Positions 53,395 to 62,518 are shown, counted from the stretch's first letter. The stretch: 64,000 nt of DNA from Ascidiimonas aurantiaca (GCF_037646345.1 NZ_JBBEWR010000011.1:1-64000), one strand, 5' to 3'. The notes: generated by a model from the sequence alone, not told the origin. Program-made: numbers and translations.

Positions 53395-53503
53395 GTCAAC
53401 TATTTGAGGTTGCAAAGTTACGCTTAATTGGAAGTATTTACCAATCCCGCTGTTTGTATTTTGAGATTATTTTTACTTTTTTCAGTAATCTCCGGAGTAT
53501 TTT

Positions 53504-54739
53504 CTACTCAAAACGCATTGCCTTCACGGGCGATATACGGGTTATGATATAAGAAGGTATAAGCAGCATAAGCAGGCATAACAATAAGGTACCTGCATTT
53601 AATAACAGTATGTGATATATACTAATATACACAGGGGCTTTATCTACATAGTACGTTGCAGGGTCTAATTCAATAAATCCGAACTTTTGCTGTAACCAAA
53701 GGAATGTAAGCCCTATAAGATTGCCCCAAAACAATCCTATACCAATTAGGTAGGCTGCATTGTATAGAAAAACCCTGCGTATGCTAAGATTGGCAGCCCC
53801 CAATGCCTTTAAGATTCCAATCATGGGGGTTCTTTCAAGAATAAGTACTAAAAGTGCAGTTATCATATTAATACCGCCTACCAGGATCATGATACCAATA
53901 ATAATAGCAATATTAAAATCAAATAATTTTATCCACTCAAAAATATAATTATATCGATCCAAAATTGATTGAGAATCCAGTGTAGAAAGGGTTTTTCCAT
54001 ATATCTCATTGCTTTTTTGAGATATCTCTGAAAAATCGTCTATAAACACTTCAAAACTGCCTACTTCATCCTCTTTCCATTTATTCATCTGTCGTATATG
54101 CCGTATATCGACAAAAACATAAGTAGCGTCAAACTCCTGAAAACCACTGTCATAAATACCTACCACTGTAAACTTTCGCTGGTTAGGTATTTTACTTTGA
54201 TCATCTTTCAGAAAAAAAGAAAAAAAGGTATCTCCGGTTTTAAGATCGAGCCGATTTGCCAGATATGAAGAAATAAGGGCTTCGGTATTTAATGCATTTT
54301 GGTAATTGGGGAGCCTCCCGTCAACCATATATTCCCGAAAAGCATCCCAGCGATAATCTTTTCCCACTCCTTTAGCAATAATACCTTCGAAAGTATTTTC
54401 AGTACGAATAATACCTCCTTTTGCGGCAACCGCCTGTATGTGTGAAATTCCATCAACTGAGGAAAAAACGGGATAAAAGTCCTGACGGGTTGACACGGGA
54501 TTTAAAGATACCGCAGAATTGTTGGTATCATAATTAAATATTTGGATATGGCCATTAAAAGCAGCTACTTTTTCCCGTATTTTATGCTGTAAGCCCACAC
54601 CGGTTGCTACTGCTATTAACATCATCACCACCCCTAATGCGATAGCAGCAATCGCAATTTTTATAATTGGCGCCGAAATACTACTTTTATAAGATTTACC
54701 GGCAATAAGACGTTTTGCTATAAAAAATTCCAGGTTCAA
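53504..54739 (-). CDS. ABC transporter permease, FtsX/LolC-E type
   Basis: 411 residues. One N-terminal membrane segment, a long periplasmic domain, and three C-terminal segments form the MacB/FtsX pattern (GGINMITALLVLILERTPMIGILKALGA). Similar to LolC/LolE, it probably moves lipoproteins from the inner membrane toward the outer one, or otherwise transduces force. No ATPase gene is beside it. Confidence 0.88.
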   Translation of the reverse strand: MNLEFFIAKRLIAGKSYKSSISAPIIKIAIAAIALGVVMMLIAVATGVGLQHKIREKVAAFNGHIQIFNYDTNNSAVSLNPVSTRQDFYPVFSSVDGISHIQAVAAKGGIIRTENTFEGIIAKGVGKDYRWDAFREYMVDGRLPNYQNALNTEALISSYLANRLDLKTGDTFFSFFLKDDQSKIPNQRKFTVVGIYDSGFQEFDATYVFVDIRHIRQMNKWKEDEVGSFEVFIDDFSEISQKSNEIYGKTLSTLDSQSILDRYNYIFEWIKLFDFNIAIIIGIMILVGGINMITALLVLILERTPMIGILKALGAANLSIRRVFLYNAAYLIGIGLFWGNLIGLTFLWLQQKFGFIELDPATYYVDKAPVYISIYHILLLNAGTLLLCLLMLLIPSYIITRISPVKAMRFE

Positions 54740-54755
54740 AAGCTACCATTCATTT

Positions 54756-56060
54756 ATGAAGTTCAAAAATACACTTTTTTTACCGTTGTTTATCATTGTT
54801 CTTTCCTGTAAGCAAAGTTCTGAAAACAACCTTTTGAAAGCTCATCTTGACACTGAACAACGCCAGCAGGCAAGCTCTCATTCTTATAAACAAATGACAT
54901 TGGTACTTCCCGGCGCTAACCAAACGCAAACGTACCTTCCTCTGGTAAAAGGAAAAAAAATAGCACTTGCCGCCAATCCAACATCTGTTATCTTTCATAA
55001 AGGTGTTGGGCAGCAGGCACTTTCTTTTGATAGTGAAGCAGCCGATACCAAATACTTCAAAACCAAAGATTATACACATTTAGCTGATTCACTGATACAT
55101 CTGGGAATGCAGCTAATTAAAGTTTTTTCTCCCGAGCATGGATTTCGTGGCAGGGCCGATGCCGGTGAAACTGTAAAAGACGGGGTTGATATCCACACCA
55201 AACTCCCGGTAATTTCTCTTTATGGGAGAAATAAAAAACCAACTCCTGAAGACCTGAAAGATGTAGAAATAATAATTTTTGACATGCAGGATGTAGGTGT
55301 ACGTTTCTACACATATATTTCTACTCTTCACTATGTGATGGAGGCATGTGCCGAGAATAACATTCCACTTATTGTACTAGACCGGCCCAACCCTAACGGC
55401 TATTATGTGGACGGGCCCATTCTTGAGAAAAAAAGTTTTCTGGGGCTGCACCCCGTTCCCTTAGTATATGGAATGACCATTGGAGAATATGCCCGAATGA
55501 TAAATGGAGAGAAATGGCTTGCAGGAGAGGTGCATTGTGATTTGACCGTTGTAACCTGTGAAAACTACGATCGCTCACTTCGTTACCATCTCCCCGTAAA
55601 ACCATCACCCAATCTCCCCAATGACAAAGCCATTAACTTATACCCCAGCCTTGGGCTTTTTGAAGGTACTCACATTAATGCAGGGCGAGGTACAGACTAT
55701 CAATTCCAGTTAATTGGGGCTCCTTTTTTTGACCCAAAACAATATTCATATACCTACACTCCTGTTTCCAAAGAGGGAGCCAAAAACCCTAAACATAAGG
55801 ATAGTTTATGCTTTGGACTGGACCTGAGAACATATCCTGTATTAAAGGAAATTACCCTTACATGGATACTGGAAGCTTACCAAAACACTCCGGAAGGTTA
55901 TGATTTTTTTAAAGATCCTTCATTCAGTTTACATGCCGGGAACGAGCTGTTAAAGCAACAAATAATAGCAGGAATGAACGAAAAAGCCATTAAAGAAAGC
56001 TGGCAACCAGGTATCCTTACATTTTTAGATATACGACAAAAGTACCTGCTTTACCCTTAA
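54756..56060 (+). CDS. namZ: Exo-beta-N-acetylmuramidase NamZ-like (DUF1343, GH171) lipoprotein
   Basis: 434 residues with a lipoprotein signal (Cys18). DUF1343 motifs are KIALAANPTSV, VFSPEHGFRGRADAGE, IIFDMQDVGVRFYTYISTLH, VLDRPNPNG and PSPNLPNDKAINLYPSLGLFEGT. Characterised members of this family are exo-lytic beta-N-acetylmuramidases that remove MurNAc from non-reducing ends of peptidoglycan fragments during cell-wall recycling. It is anchored in the envelope facing the periplasm. It is divergent from the FtsX-type permease, with only 16 bases between the starts. Confidence 0.9.
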   Translation: MKFKNTLFLPLFIIVLSCKQSSENNLLKAHLDTEQRQQASSHSYKQMTLVLPGANQTQTYLPLVKGKKIALAANPTSVIFHKGVGQQALSFDSEAADTKYFKTKDYTHLADSLIHLGMQLIKVFSPEHGFRGRADAGETVKDGVDIHTKLPVISLYGRNKKPTPEDLKDVEIIIFDMQDVGVRFYTYISTLHYVMEACAENNIPLIVLDRPNPNGYYVDGPILEKKSFLGLHPVPLVYGMTIGEYARMINGEKWLAGEVHCDLTVVTCENYDRSLRYHLPVKPSPNLPNDKAINLYPSLGLFEGTHINAGRGTDYQFQLIGAPFFDPKQYSYTYTPVSKEGAKNPKHKDSLCFGLDLRTYPVLKEITLTWILEAYQNTPEGYDFFKDPSFSLHAGNELLKQQIIAGMNEKAIKESWQPGILTFLDIRQKYLLYP

Positions 56061-56091
56061 AAGAAAACTAGATACCCGGGCTGCCTATGCA

Positions 56092-56586
56092 CTATATCTT
56101 GACCTGCTCTTTCATTTTTTCTACTATGCTGTAGGCTGCGGGGCAAATTGCTGTATTTTTTAAAGTAAGATTGGTAATTTGATGAAATTTTTTGCGATCG
56201 GTATGTGGAAACTCCCTGCAGGCCTTAGGGCGCACCTCATAAATCATACAGTAATTGTCACTATCCAGAAACGTACAGGGCAGCTGCTTTAACACTTTAT
56301 CACGATCTTCATCCACTTTAAGATACCTATCTTCAAATACCTGTGGCTTTAGCTTTAAGAACTTTGCGATTCTCTGGATATCTGCTTCTGTAAACAGAGG
56401 GCCGGTAGTTTTACAACAATTTGCACATTGAAGACAATCGGTTTGAGAAAACTCCTCTTCATGTAGTTCCTGCATGGTGCGATCAAGGTTTTTTGGAGGT
56501 TTTTTCCTGAGCCTTGTAAAATACTTTTTGTTTTCTTTGTATTTATCCTTTGCCAATTGTGGCAAGAGTTCAAGGTTTTTATTCAT
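56092..56586 (-). CDS. YkgJ-family cysteine cluster protein
   Basis: 164 residues. The metal-binding cysteines follow the YkgJ pattern: CLQCANCCK near the N-terminus, then CTFLDSDNYCMIYEVRPKAC and a late CPAAY. The family is thought to bind zinc or an Fe-S cluster; its role is unknown. It is convergent with the NamZ-type gene. Confidence 0.87.
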   Translation of the reverse strand: MNKNLELLPQLAKDKYKENKKYFTRLRKKPPKNLDRTMQELHEEEFSQTDCLQCANCCKTTGPLFTEADIQRIAKFLKLKPQVFEDRYLKVDEDRDKVLKQLPCTFLDSDNYCMIYEVRPKACREFPHTDRKKFHQITNLTLKNTAICPAAYSIVEKMKEQVKI

Positions 56587-56672
56587 CTAATGCAGGGTTA
56601 ACATGTCAATATTTATTAGGTTTCAAAATTAAAGAATTTGGACAAGCCTGTTATTAAGTAATTTATTTCTTT

Positions 56673-57383
56673 ATGAAAGATATTTTTGGGAAGGCTCTTG
56701 CAGACTATTATAATGGTGAAAGGTCTGAAAAACTATATACCGAAACTTCCATATCAGAAAAAGAGGAGTTTCCGGTTTCTCATCTGTTCAGGGATTATGA
56801 GAATATGCCTGAAATTGAAAAAAAAGCGCTGAGCGAAGCTCGCGGGCAGGTTCTGGATATAGGTTGCGGAGCCGGTAGCCATGCCTTGTATTTACAAAAC
56901 ATCAGAAAAATCGAGGTTACTGCGTTAGACCAATCGGCCAGAGCAACCGAAATCTGTAAAATGCGAGGAGTAAAAAATATAATTACCAGAGAATTTAAAG
57001 ATTTTCACAATAAAAAATTCGATACTCTTTTACTATTAATGAACGGAACCGGGATCTGTGGTACTTATAAAAATCTCTCTGCTTTCCTAAAACACCTTAA
57101 ATCCTTACTACATAAAAACGGGCAGATATTAATAGATTCTTCAGACATTATATATATGTACGATCAGGATAAAAATGGAAGCTACTACATTCCTGCTCAA
57201 ATGGACTATTACGGAGAACTTGAGTTTGTGCTAACGTACAAAGGAGAAACGGAATTACCCTTTTCTTGGCTCTATCTCGATTTCAACACACTTCAAAAAG
57301 CAAGTAATTACGAAGGTTTTAGGTGTGAAATGTTAACAAAAGGAGAGCATTTTGACTATCTTGCCAAGCTTACTTTCTGGTAA
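56673..57383 (+). CDS. Class I SAM-dependent methyltransferase
   Basis: 236 residues. Motif I is QVLDIGCGAGSHALYL, the acidic end of strand two is VTALDQSARA, and motif IV is DTLLLLMNGTGICG. The C-terminal part is a beta-rich substrate region. Substrate unknown. It lies 96 bases ahead of the Cys-rich peptide gene in the same direction; a link to peptide modification is possible but unproved. Confidence 0.85.
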   Translation: MKDIFGKALADYYNGERSEKLYTETSISEKEEFPVSHLFRDYENMPEIEKKALSEARGQVLDIGCGAGSHALYLQNIRKIEVTALDQSARATEICKMRGVKNIITREFKDFHNKKFDTLLLLMNGTGICGTYKNLSAFLKHLKSLLHKNGQILIDSSDIIYMYDQDKNGSYYIPAQMDYYGELEFVLTYKGETELPFSWLYLDFNTLQKASNYEGFRCEMLTKGEHFDYLAKLTFW

Positions 57384-57479
57384 ACAGATAGTTTACAAAA
57401 CGTATCTTTTTTAACATAATTTACTTCTTTTAAAAGTAAGAATTTTATATTTTTAGTGTCGAATTCAAAAAAAGCACAA

Positions 57480-57683
57480 ATGAAGTCAAAATTTTTAAAT
57501 CTTAACGGTATCAAAGTACTTTCAAAAGAAAGTCAAAGAAAAATCGTAGGTCAAATAGGACGTTGTAGCTCATTAGATCTTTCACAATGTGGTTGTTCAT
57601 GCAGCGGTTCTGTAACCGGGCCTCTTTATTGCAGTCAATGTGTAGCTTGTCCTCAAGTATATACTTGTGACCAAGAATTTTAA
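57480..57683 (+). CDS. Cysteine-rich peptide with bacteriocin-type leader (RiPP-like precursor)
   Basis: 67 residues from the ATG at 57480 (an in-frame GTG at 57456 is less likely). The N-terminal part, LNGIKVLSKESQRKIVGQIG, resembles the double-glycine-type leaders of Bacteroidota bacteriocin-like and natural-product precursors, with GQIG in place of GG. The core of about 40 residues holds eight Cys (29, 37, 39, 41, 51, 54, 57, 63) in CGCSC and CSQCVAC clusters. No peptidase-exporter or lanthipeptide enzyme is next to it; neighbours are a methyltransferase and a metalloprotease lipoprotein. Eight Cys suggest disulfides, metal binding or modification. Confidence 0.7.
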   Translation: MKSKFLNLNGIKVLSKESQRKIVGQIGRCSSLDLSQCGCSCSGSVTGPLYCSQCVACPQVYTCDQEF

Positions 57684-57700
57684 TCCAAGTTTTCTGCTTC

Positions 57701-57775
57701 AAACTAAACGTGGGTCCTTCTAATTTTACATACTCATCTCTCTAAACTTCTCAAAAAAGGGCTCACGTTAGTTTT
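57701..57775 (+). terminator. Possible long-loop terminator after the peptide gene
   Basis: AAACTAAACGTGGGT (57701-57715) pairs imperfectly with GCTCACGTTAGTTTT (57761-57775), followed by a short T-run. The large loop makes this uncertain. Confidence 0.35.
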
Positions 57776-57863
57776 TCATTACGCTTTCCATTTTAACATC
57801 CCATCAATTAGGGTTTTTCTACCTAAAACTGTTACCTTAGTACACATCTTTAACGCACTAACT

Positions 57864-58622
57864 ATGAAAAAGGTTTTATACCCCTTTCTCCTTCTTTTTT
57901 TATGGGTATTTGCAGGATGCTCGGATACTTCTGATGATGATAATTCTAATTTTACAGCCAATCGCCAACAGGTAGGGTCTTCAGCAAGAGATTTATTAAC
58001 TCAGGAAAATTTTGACCGCCTCATTCTCGATATTGTGTATGTAGAAGGTTACAGGCCCAGTGACACTACCATAGATAATCTTATTTCTTTTATAAACAAC
58101 AGAACTCATAAACCGGCAGGAATTGAGATTGAATTTACAGCCGTAGGATCTACCGGACTTGAAGAGTTTGAAATACAGGAAATTGCAAACATAGAAGTAA
58201 GAGAACGCACTTTCTACAATCAGGGTACTACGATGGCTGTTTACATTTATTTTGCAGATGCCCCTTCTGAAAATTCAAGTGATAACACCCTCATATTAGG
58301 TTCGGCATATTTTAACACCTCGATCGTTATTTACGAAGAATCGGTAAGGAAACTGGCCGACAGAAGAGCCGGATTGTCATACAATACCGTAGCTACTGCT
58401 GTTTTAGAACATGAATTTGCCCATTTGTTGGGGTTGGTGGACCTGGGAACACCTTTACAATCGGATCATCTGGATGTTGAAAATGGAAATCATTGTAATG
58501 TTACTGATTGCCTTATGAATGCCAACATCGAATTCGGCACTCCGGATGTTTTGGGAGATGATGAAATACCAGAGCTGGACCCTGCATGCCTGGAGGACCT
58601 GAGGGCCAACGGAGGAAAATAG
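57864..58622 (+). CDS. Membrane-anchored metalloprotease lipoprotein
   Basis: 252 residues with a lipoprotein signal (LLFLWVFAGC). A metzincin-like zinc site is seen in VLEHEFAHLLGLVDLG, followed by QSDHLDVENGNHC and DCLMNANIE, where LMN may be the Met-turn. The third zinc ligand is not the canonical HExxHxxGxxH His; the later Asp/His of SDHLD may serve. This matches the flavobacterial group annotated as membrane metalloprotease. It is unrelated in signal and body to the M57 array at 10-15 kb. It follows the Cys-rich peptide gene. Confidence 0.8.
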   Translation: MKKVLYPFLLLFLWVFAGCSDTSDDDNSNFTANRQQVGSSARDLLTQENFDRLILDIVYVEGYRPSDTTIDNLISFINNRTHKPAGIEIEFTAVGSTGLEEFEIQEIANIEVRERTFYNQGTTMAVYIYFADAPSENSSDNTLILGSAYFNTSIVIYEESVRKLADRRAGLSYNTVATAVLEHEFAHLLGLVDLGTPLQSDHLDVENGNHCNVTDCLMNANIEFGTPDVLGDDEIPELDPACLEDLRANGGK

Positions 58623-58624
58623 GC

Positions 58625-59257
58625 TTAGGGAATGTTAAGGTATTTATGGGTTTGTAATGATACCTTCCATTTAGGGTTTTTCATTACATAATTCACTATG
58701 TGAGGGATCATTTTTTCTCTTCTACTCCACTCGGGCTGTAAATACAAAATACACGAATCACTTACTTTTGAAGCCTGCTCTTCTGCAAACTGGAAATCAT
58801 TGTGATTATAAATAATCACTTTTAATTCATTTGCCTTAGGGTAGATCTCCTGTAAGGGCAACTTCACTTTTTTTGGTGAAAGGCATATCCAGTCCCATAT
58901 TCCGGTTAAAGGGTATGCTCCAGAGGTTTCAATATGTATTTTTAATCCTTTTTCTTTAAGACCTGCTGTTAAGGGCCCCATATCCCAGGTAAGAGGTTCC
59001 CCTCCTGTAACCACTATGGTATCTGAAAATTTTGCTGCATTGGCAACAATATCTTTAGTAGCGGTTGGGGGATGTACAGCCGCATTCCAACTCTCTTTTA
59101 CATCGCACCAGTGGCACCCTACGTCACAACCTCCTACTCTAATAAAGTAAGCGGCAGTACCCTTATGAAAACCTTCTCCCTGTATGGTGTAAAACTCTTC
59201 CATAAGAGGCAACATCTCTCCTTTATCTACCAATGTCATTACTTCGTCTTGCATCAT
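58625..59257 (-). CDS. queE: 7-carboxy-7-deazaguanine synthase
   Basis: 210 residues. LPLMEEFYTIQGEGFHKGTAAYF and the radical-SAM cluster CDVGCHWC (Cys44, Cys48, Cys51) identify QueE, which forms the deazaguanine ring in queuosine synthesis. VTGGEPLTW and KKVKLPL motifs agree. The -7 box lies only four bases before the first ATG, so the mRNA is leaderless or translation starts at the in-frame ATG at 59239. It stands alone; no other queuosine genes are in the window. Confidence 0.93.
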   Translation of the reverse strand: MMQDEVMTLVDKGEMLPLMEEFYTIQGEGFHKGTAAYFIRVGGCDVGCHWCDVKESWNAAVHPPTATKDIVANAAKFSDTIVVTGGEPLTWDMGPLTAGLKEKGLKIHIETSGAYPLTGIWDWICLSPKKVKLPLQEIYPKANELKVIIYNHNDFQFAEEQASKVSDSCILYLQPEWSRREKMIPHIVNYVMKNPKWKVSLQTHKYLNIP

Positions 59258-59261
59258 TTTG

Positions 59262-59269
59262 CAAAGATA
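59262..59269 (-). promoter_or_regulatory. -7 box of queE
   Basis: On the minus strand TATCTTTG matches TAnnTTTG exactly. No clear TTG was found at the right distance upstream. Confidence 0.45.
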
Positions 59270-59356
59270 CTCAGATATTCATTTAAAACCACTTTTTAGC
59301 AAAACCTCAACTTTTATCTAAAAAATTTACATTTCAACGAAAAAAAGTACTACATG

Positions 59357-59454
59357 TTTGAATTTTAATAAACTAAAGACATATTTGTAAAAAATTTTTG
59401 GCCCTCCTATTGTTACGTGATGAGCCCGGTATGCAAAACCCGGGCTTTTTTTTT
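59357..59454 (+). ncRNA. Candidate small RNA with own promoter and terminator
   Basis: In the gap between queE and the RidA gene, both minus-strand, there is a + strand promoter-like pair, TTTG (59357-59360) and TATTTG (59382-59387), 21 bases apart. It is followed by a strong + strand terminator: AGCCCGG (59423-59429) pairs with CCGGGCT (59440-59446), then nine T. No coding gene on the + strand could use this terminator. The transcript would be about 60 bases. The -7 box is imperfect. Confidence 0.4.
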
Positions 59455-59460
59455 ACTTCT

Positions 59461-59907
59461 TTACTTCACAGCAATACAGTCAATTTCAATGAGGGCATCT
59501 CTGGCAAGTCCCGCAGCAGCAAAAGTAGTACGTGCCGGTTTATTTGGAAAATACTGAACATATACTTCATTAAAAGCCTTAAAGTCTTCTATATTTTTTA
59601 GTATTACCGTACACTTAATTACCTGATCCAAAGAAGCATTGTGTTTTTCAAGCACTGCCTTTATATTCATTATGGTCTGTAATGTTTGTTCTTTAATACC
59701 ACCTTCTGCCAATTCTCCGGTTGTATAATCAAATCCTATTTGGCCTGCCAGGAACATAAACCCGTTAGCAACTACCACATCACTAAACGGAGCATTTCTT
59801 TTTTGCTCTATATGTGATTCATGAAATTCTGGAACTACATCCTGGGCATACCCTGGTTTAACCGAAAGCATTACAGCCAGTAAACAAAAGGAAACAATTG
59901 ATTTCAT
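59461..59907 (-). CDS. RidA-family protein with signal peptide
   Basis: 148 residues from the ATG at 59907 (the ATG at 59952 adds 15 polar residues). A signal peptide (IVSFCLLAVMLSVKPGYAQ) precedes a complete RidA/YjgF domain: GFMFLAGQIGFDYTTGELAEGG, VIKCTVILKNIEDF, and the C-terminal RTTFAAAGLARDALIEIDCIA. The conserved Arg and Glu of imine/enamine deaminases are present. Export sets it apart from classical cytosolic RidA; the periplasmic role is unknown. Confidence 0.88.
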   Translation of the reverse strand: MKSIVSFCLLAVMLSVKPGYAQDVVPEFHESHIEQKRNAPFSDVVVANGFMFLAGQIGFDYTTGELAEGGIKEQTLQTIMNIKAVLEKHNASLDQVIKCTVILKNIEDFKAFNEVYVQYFPNKPARTTFAAAGLARDALIEIDCIAVK

Positions 59908-59963
59908 ATCCGTACTTTTTTTGTTGCTTAAAATTAACTTATTTTTATCCAAATTTACTAACT

Positions 59964-61499
59964 ATGAGCAGGAAAGAGACATTTTTAGGGCATATGGAAA
60001 AAGGGCATACCTTCAAGGGAGACGCTATCACTCTTGGGGCCGCTATTCTTGACGAAGAAGTGGTTGCCAATGCCTATGTAAAAGTACCCTTGAAAACCTT
60101 AAACAGGCACGGACTCATAGCCGGAGCTACAGGTACAGGAAAAACCAAAACGTTACAGGTACTTGCTGAAAATCTATCTGAAAAAGGTATTCCTGTATTA
60201 CTGATGGACCTAAAGGGAGACCTTAGCGGCCTTGCCAAAGCAAGTCCCGGACATCCTAAGATCGATGAACGCCACGAAAAGATAGGCATTCCATTTGAAC
60301 CTAAAGGGTTTCCGGTGGAAATACTTACACTGTCTGAACAAAATGGTGTTCGCCTCAGGGCTACCCTATCAGAATTCGGGCCTGTTTTACTTTCACGCAT
60401 ACTGGATCTTTCTGAAACTCAGGAAGGCGTTATGGCCATTATCTTTAAGTATTGTGATGACGCTCAACTCCCGTTACTCGATCTTAAAGACCTTAAAAAA
60501 GCCTTGCAATATGCTACCCATGAAGGTAAAAAAGAATTTGAAGCTACCTACGGTCGTATTTCTGCTTCTTCCGGAGGAGCTATCCTGCGTAAGATCATCG
60601 CATTGGAACAACAGGGAGGCGATCTTTTTTTTGGAGAATACTCTTTTGAGGTGGATGACCTGCTGCGAATAGATGAAAATGGAAGAGGTTATATTAACAT
60701 TATCAGGCTTACCGATATACAAGATAAACCCCAATTATTCTCAACGTTTATGCTATGTCTCCTTGCCGAAATTTATTCTACTTTTCCTGAACAGGGAGAT
60801 AGCGGGCGGCCCGAATTGGTGTTCTTTATTGATGAAGCACATCTCATTTTTAAAGAAGCCTCCAAAGCATTGCTCAACCAAATAGAGAGTATTGTTAAGC
60901 TTATACGCTCAAAAGGAGTGGGGCTGTACTTTGTAACCCAAAACCCTACTGATGTACCCGAGGCTGTGCTTTCGCAATTGGGTCTTAAAATACAACACGC
61001 TCTTCGTGCTTTTACAGCCAAAGACCGGAAAGCCATTAAACTTACTGCTGAGAATTATCCGGATTCTGAGTTTTATGATACTACCCAAATATTAACCAGC
61101 CTTGGTATTGGTGAAGCATTGATTACGGCTCTTGACGAAAAAGGACGCCCTACACCCCTCGCTGCCGCTATGTTGAGAGCTCCCATGAGCCGAATGGATA
61201 TTCTTACGGAAACTGAATTACAATCTCTTATTTCCAACTCCCAACTGGTTAATAAATACAACAAAACTGTAGATAGAGAAAGTGCCTATGAGCTGCTAAA
61301 TGAAAAGATACGTAAAGCCCAGGAGCTTGAAGAAAAACAACACGTACAAGAAGAGAAAGAGAAACTTGAACGTGCTTCTTCCCGCACCTCCCGAAGTTCT
61401 TCGTCTGCCAGTCAATGGGTGAAACCTGTTTTAAAAGTATTAACCAGTGCCACTTTTATAAGAGGCGTATTCGGGATATTATCTAAAAGTAAACGATAA
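59964..61499 (+). CDS. HerA-like helicase/ATPase (DUF853)
   Basis: 511 residues from the ATG at 59964; the upstream in-frame start at 59898 overlaps the RidA gene. Walker A is GATGTGKT (54-61) and Walker B LVFFIDEAHLIF; GLYFVTQNPTDVPEAVLSQLG follows, with the arginine-finger region. This is the DUF853 branch of HerA/FtsK ATPases, of uncertain role in DNA processing. A charged coiled linker (about 440-480) and a short hydrophobic tail end the protein. No NurA nuclease is near. Confidence 0.88.
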   Translation: MSRKETFLGHMEKGHTFKGDAITLGAAILDEEVVANAYVKVPLKTLNRHGLIAGATGTGKTKTLQVLAENLSEKGIPVLLMDLKGDLSGLAKASPGHPKIDERHEKIGIPFEPKGFPVEILTLSEQNGVRLRATLSEFGPVLLSRILDLSETQEGVMAIIFKYCDDAQLPLLDLKDLKKALQYATHEGKKEFEATYGRISASSGGAILRKIIALEQQGGDLFFGEYSFEVDDLLRIDENGRGYINIIRLTDIQDKPQLFSTFMLCLLAEIYSTFPEQGDSGRPELVFFIDEAHLIFKEASKALLNQIESIVKLIRSKGVGLYFVTQNPTDVPEAVLSQLGLKIQHALRAFTAKDRKAIKLTAENYPDSEFYDTTQILTSLGIGEALITALDEKGRPTPLAAAMLRAPMSRMDILTETELQSLISNSQLVNKYNKTVDRESAYELLNEKIRKAQELEEKQHVQEEKEKLERASSRTSRSSSSASQWVKPVLKVLTSATFIRGVFGILSKSKR

Positions 61500-61510
61500 A
61501 ACACACTTTT

Positions 61511-62068
61511 ATGAATTTAAAGAAAACCCTAGCCCTTTTATGTATTGCCGGCCTGCTTACTCAATGTACGAATAAACCCGACCCGTTTTTAATAACTGAG
61601 AACCAGATAGGGAAATTACCAAAAGGAGTTTTAACACAGGAACTGGACTCTATTTATAGCAATGACTCGCTCGTAACAAACGCTCCCAAAACGCAATTTT
61701 CAATGAGCAGCAAAAAGCATTATGAGGTTTACGAAAAAGGCGGAAAGCTGCTTTTGTCGCTAAGTCCGGTTAAGAAAGACAGTGTAGAGACCATAGAGAA
61801 CATCCGGGTATATGACCCTCGATTTATTACCGATAAAGGCATTTCTTTAAACAGTACTTATGGTGATATCAGAAATGCTTATGAAGTACAAAAAATTACC
61901 TCTACTTTGTTTAATGTGGTAGTCAATATCAAAAACTCTGATGTTTACTTCACCATTGATAAGGATGATCTGCCTGCCGATCTAAAATACCAGACACAAC
62001 CTATAGAAGCTGTACAAATACCAGATAATACGAAAATAAAATATCTAATGCTCAGTTGGAGCAACTAA
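61511..62068 (+). CDS. Hypothetical lipoprotein
   Basis: 185 residues with a lipoprotein signal (LLCIAGLLTQC). The body is soluble; KGISLNSTYGDIRNAYEVQKI resembles a motif seen in lipoproteins with a small repeated beta fold, but no family is certain. It starts 11 bases after the HerA-like gene, in the same direction, so co-transcription is likely. Confidence 0.7.
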   Translation: MNLKKTLALLCIAGLLTQCTNKPDPFLITENQIGKLPKGVLTQELDSIYSNDSLVTNAPKTQFSMSSKKHYEVYEKGGKLLLSLSPVKKDSVETIENIRVYDPRFITDKGISLNSTYGDIRNAYEVQKITSTLFNVVVNIKNSDVYFTIDKDDLPADLKYQTQPIEAVQIPDNTKIKYLMLSWSN

Positions 62069-62152
62069 CAGGTAATTTTGGTTTTGCTGCGTACTACCTG
62101 TTTTAATTAAAATCAGTGACTTTCTTTAAAAACTTTCTAAGACCTCAAAAAC

Positions 62153-62518
62153 ATGAAAAAATACTTTGTTCAAAAAGAACCGCTCACCATTCCCACTTCA
62201 GATGGTAAACTTATTGAAGAACACTATGGCCGGGCCACCGATGGTGACAGCAAAATAAGCATTGCCAGAATGGTGGCACCTGCGGGATGGAGCGAGCCTT
62301 TTCAAACACCTGAATTTGACGAATATACAATTGTAGTAAGAGGCCGTAAACAGTGTATCGTAAACGGAGAGACCATTGTTCTTGAGGCAGGACAATCAAT
62401 TAAAATAGGTAAAAATACACGTGTTCAATATGCTAACCCTTTTGAAGAGGAATGTGAATATATTGCCATATGTCTTCCTGCATTTTCATTAGATCACGTA
62501 CATAGAGAAAACCCTTAA
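62153..62518 (+). CDS. Cupin-domain protein
   Basis: 121 residues forming one cupin barrel. The first motif region is GWSEPFQTPEFDEYTIVVRGR and the second EAGQSIKIGKNTRVQYANP. The metal-binding His residues of classical cupins are largely missing (Gln and Glu stand in their place), so it may bind a ligand rather than catalyse. Function unknown. Confidence 0.8.
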   Translation: MKKYFVQKEPLTIPTSDGKLIEEHYGRATDGDSKISIARMVAPAGWSEPFQTPEFDEYTIVVRGRKQCIVNGETIVLEAGQSIKIGKNTRVQYANPFEEECEYIAICLPAFSLDHVHRENP

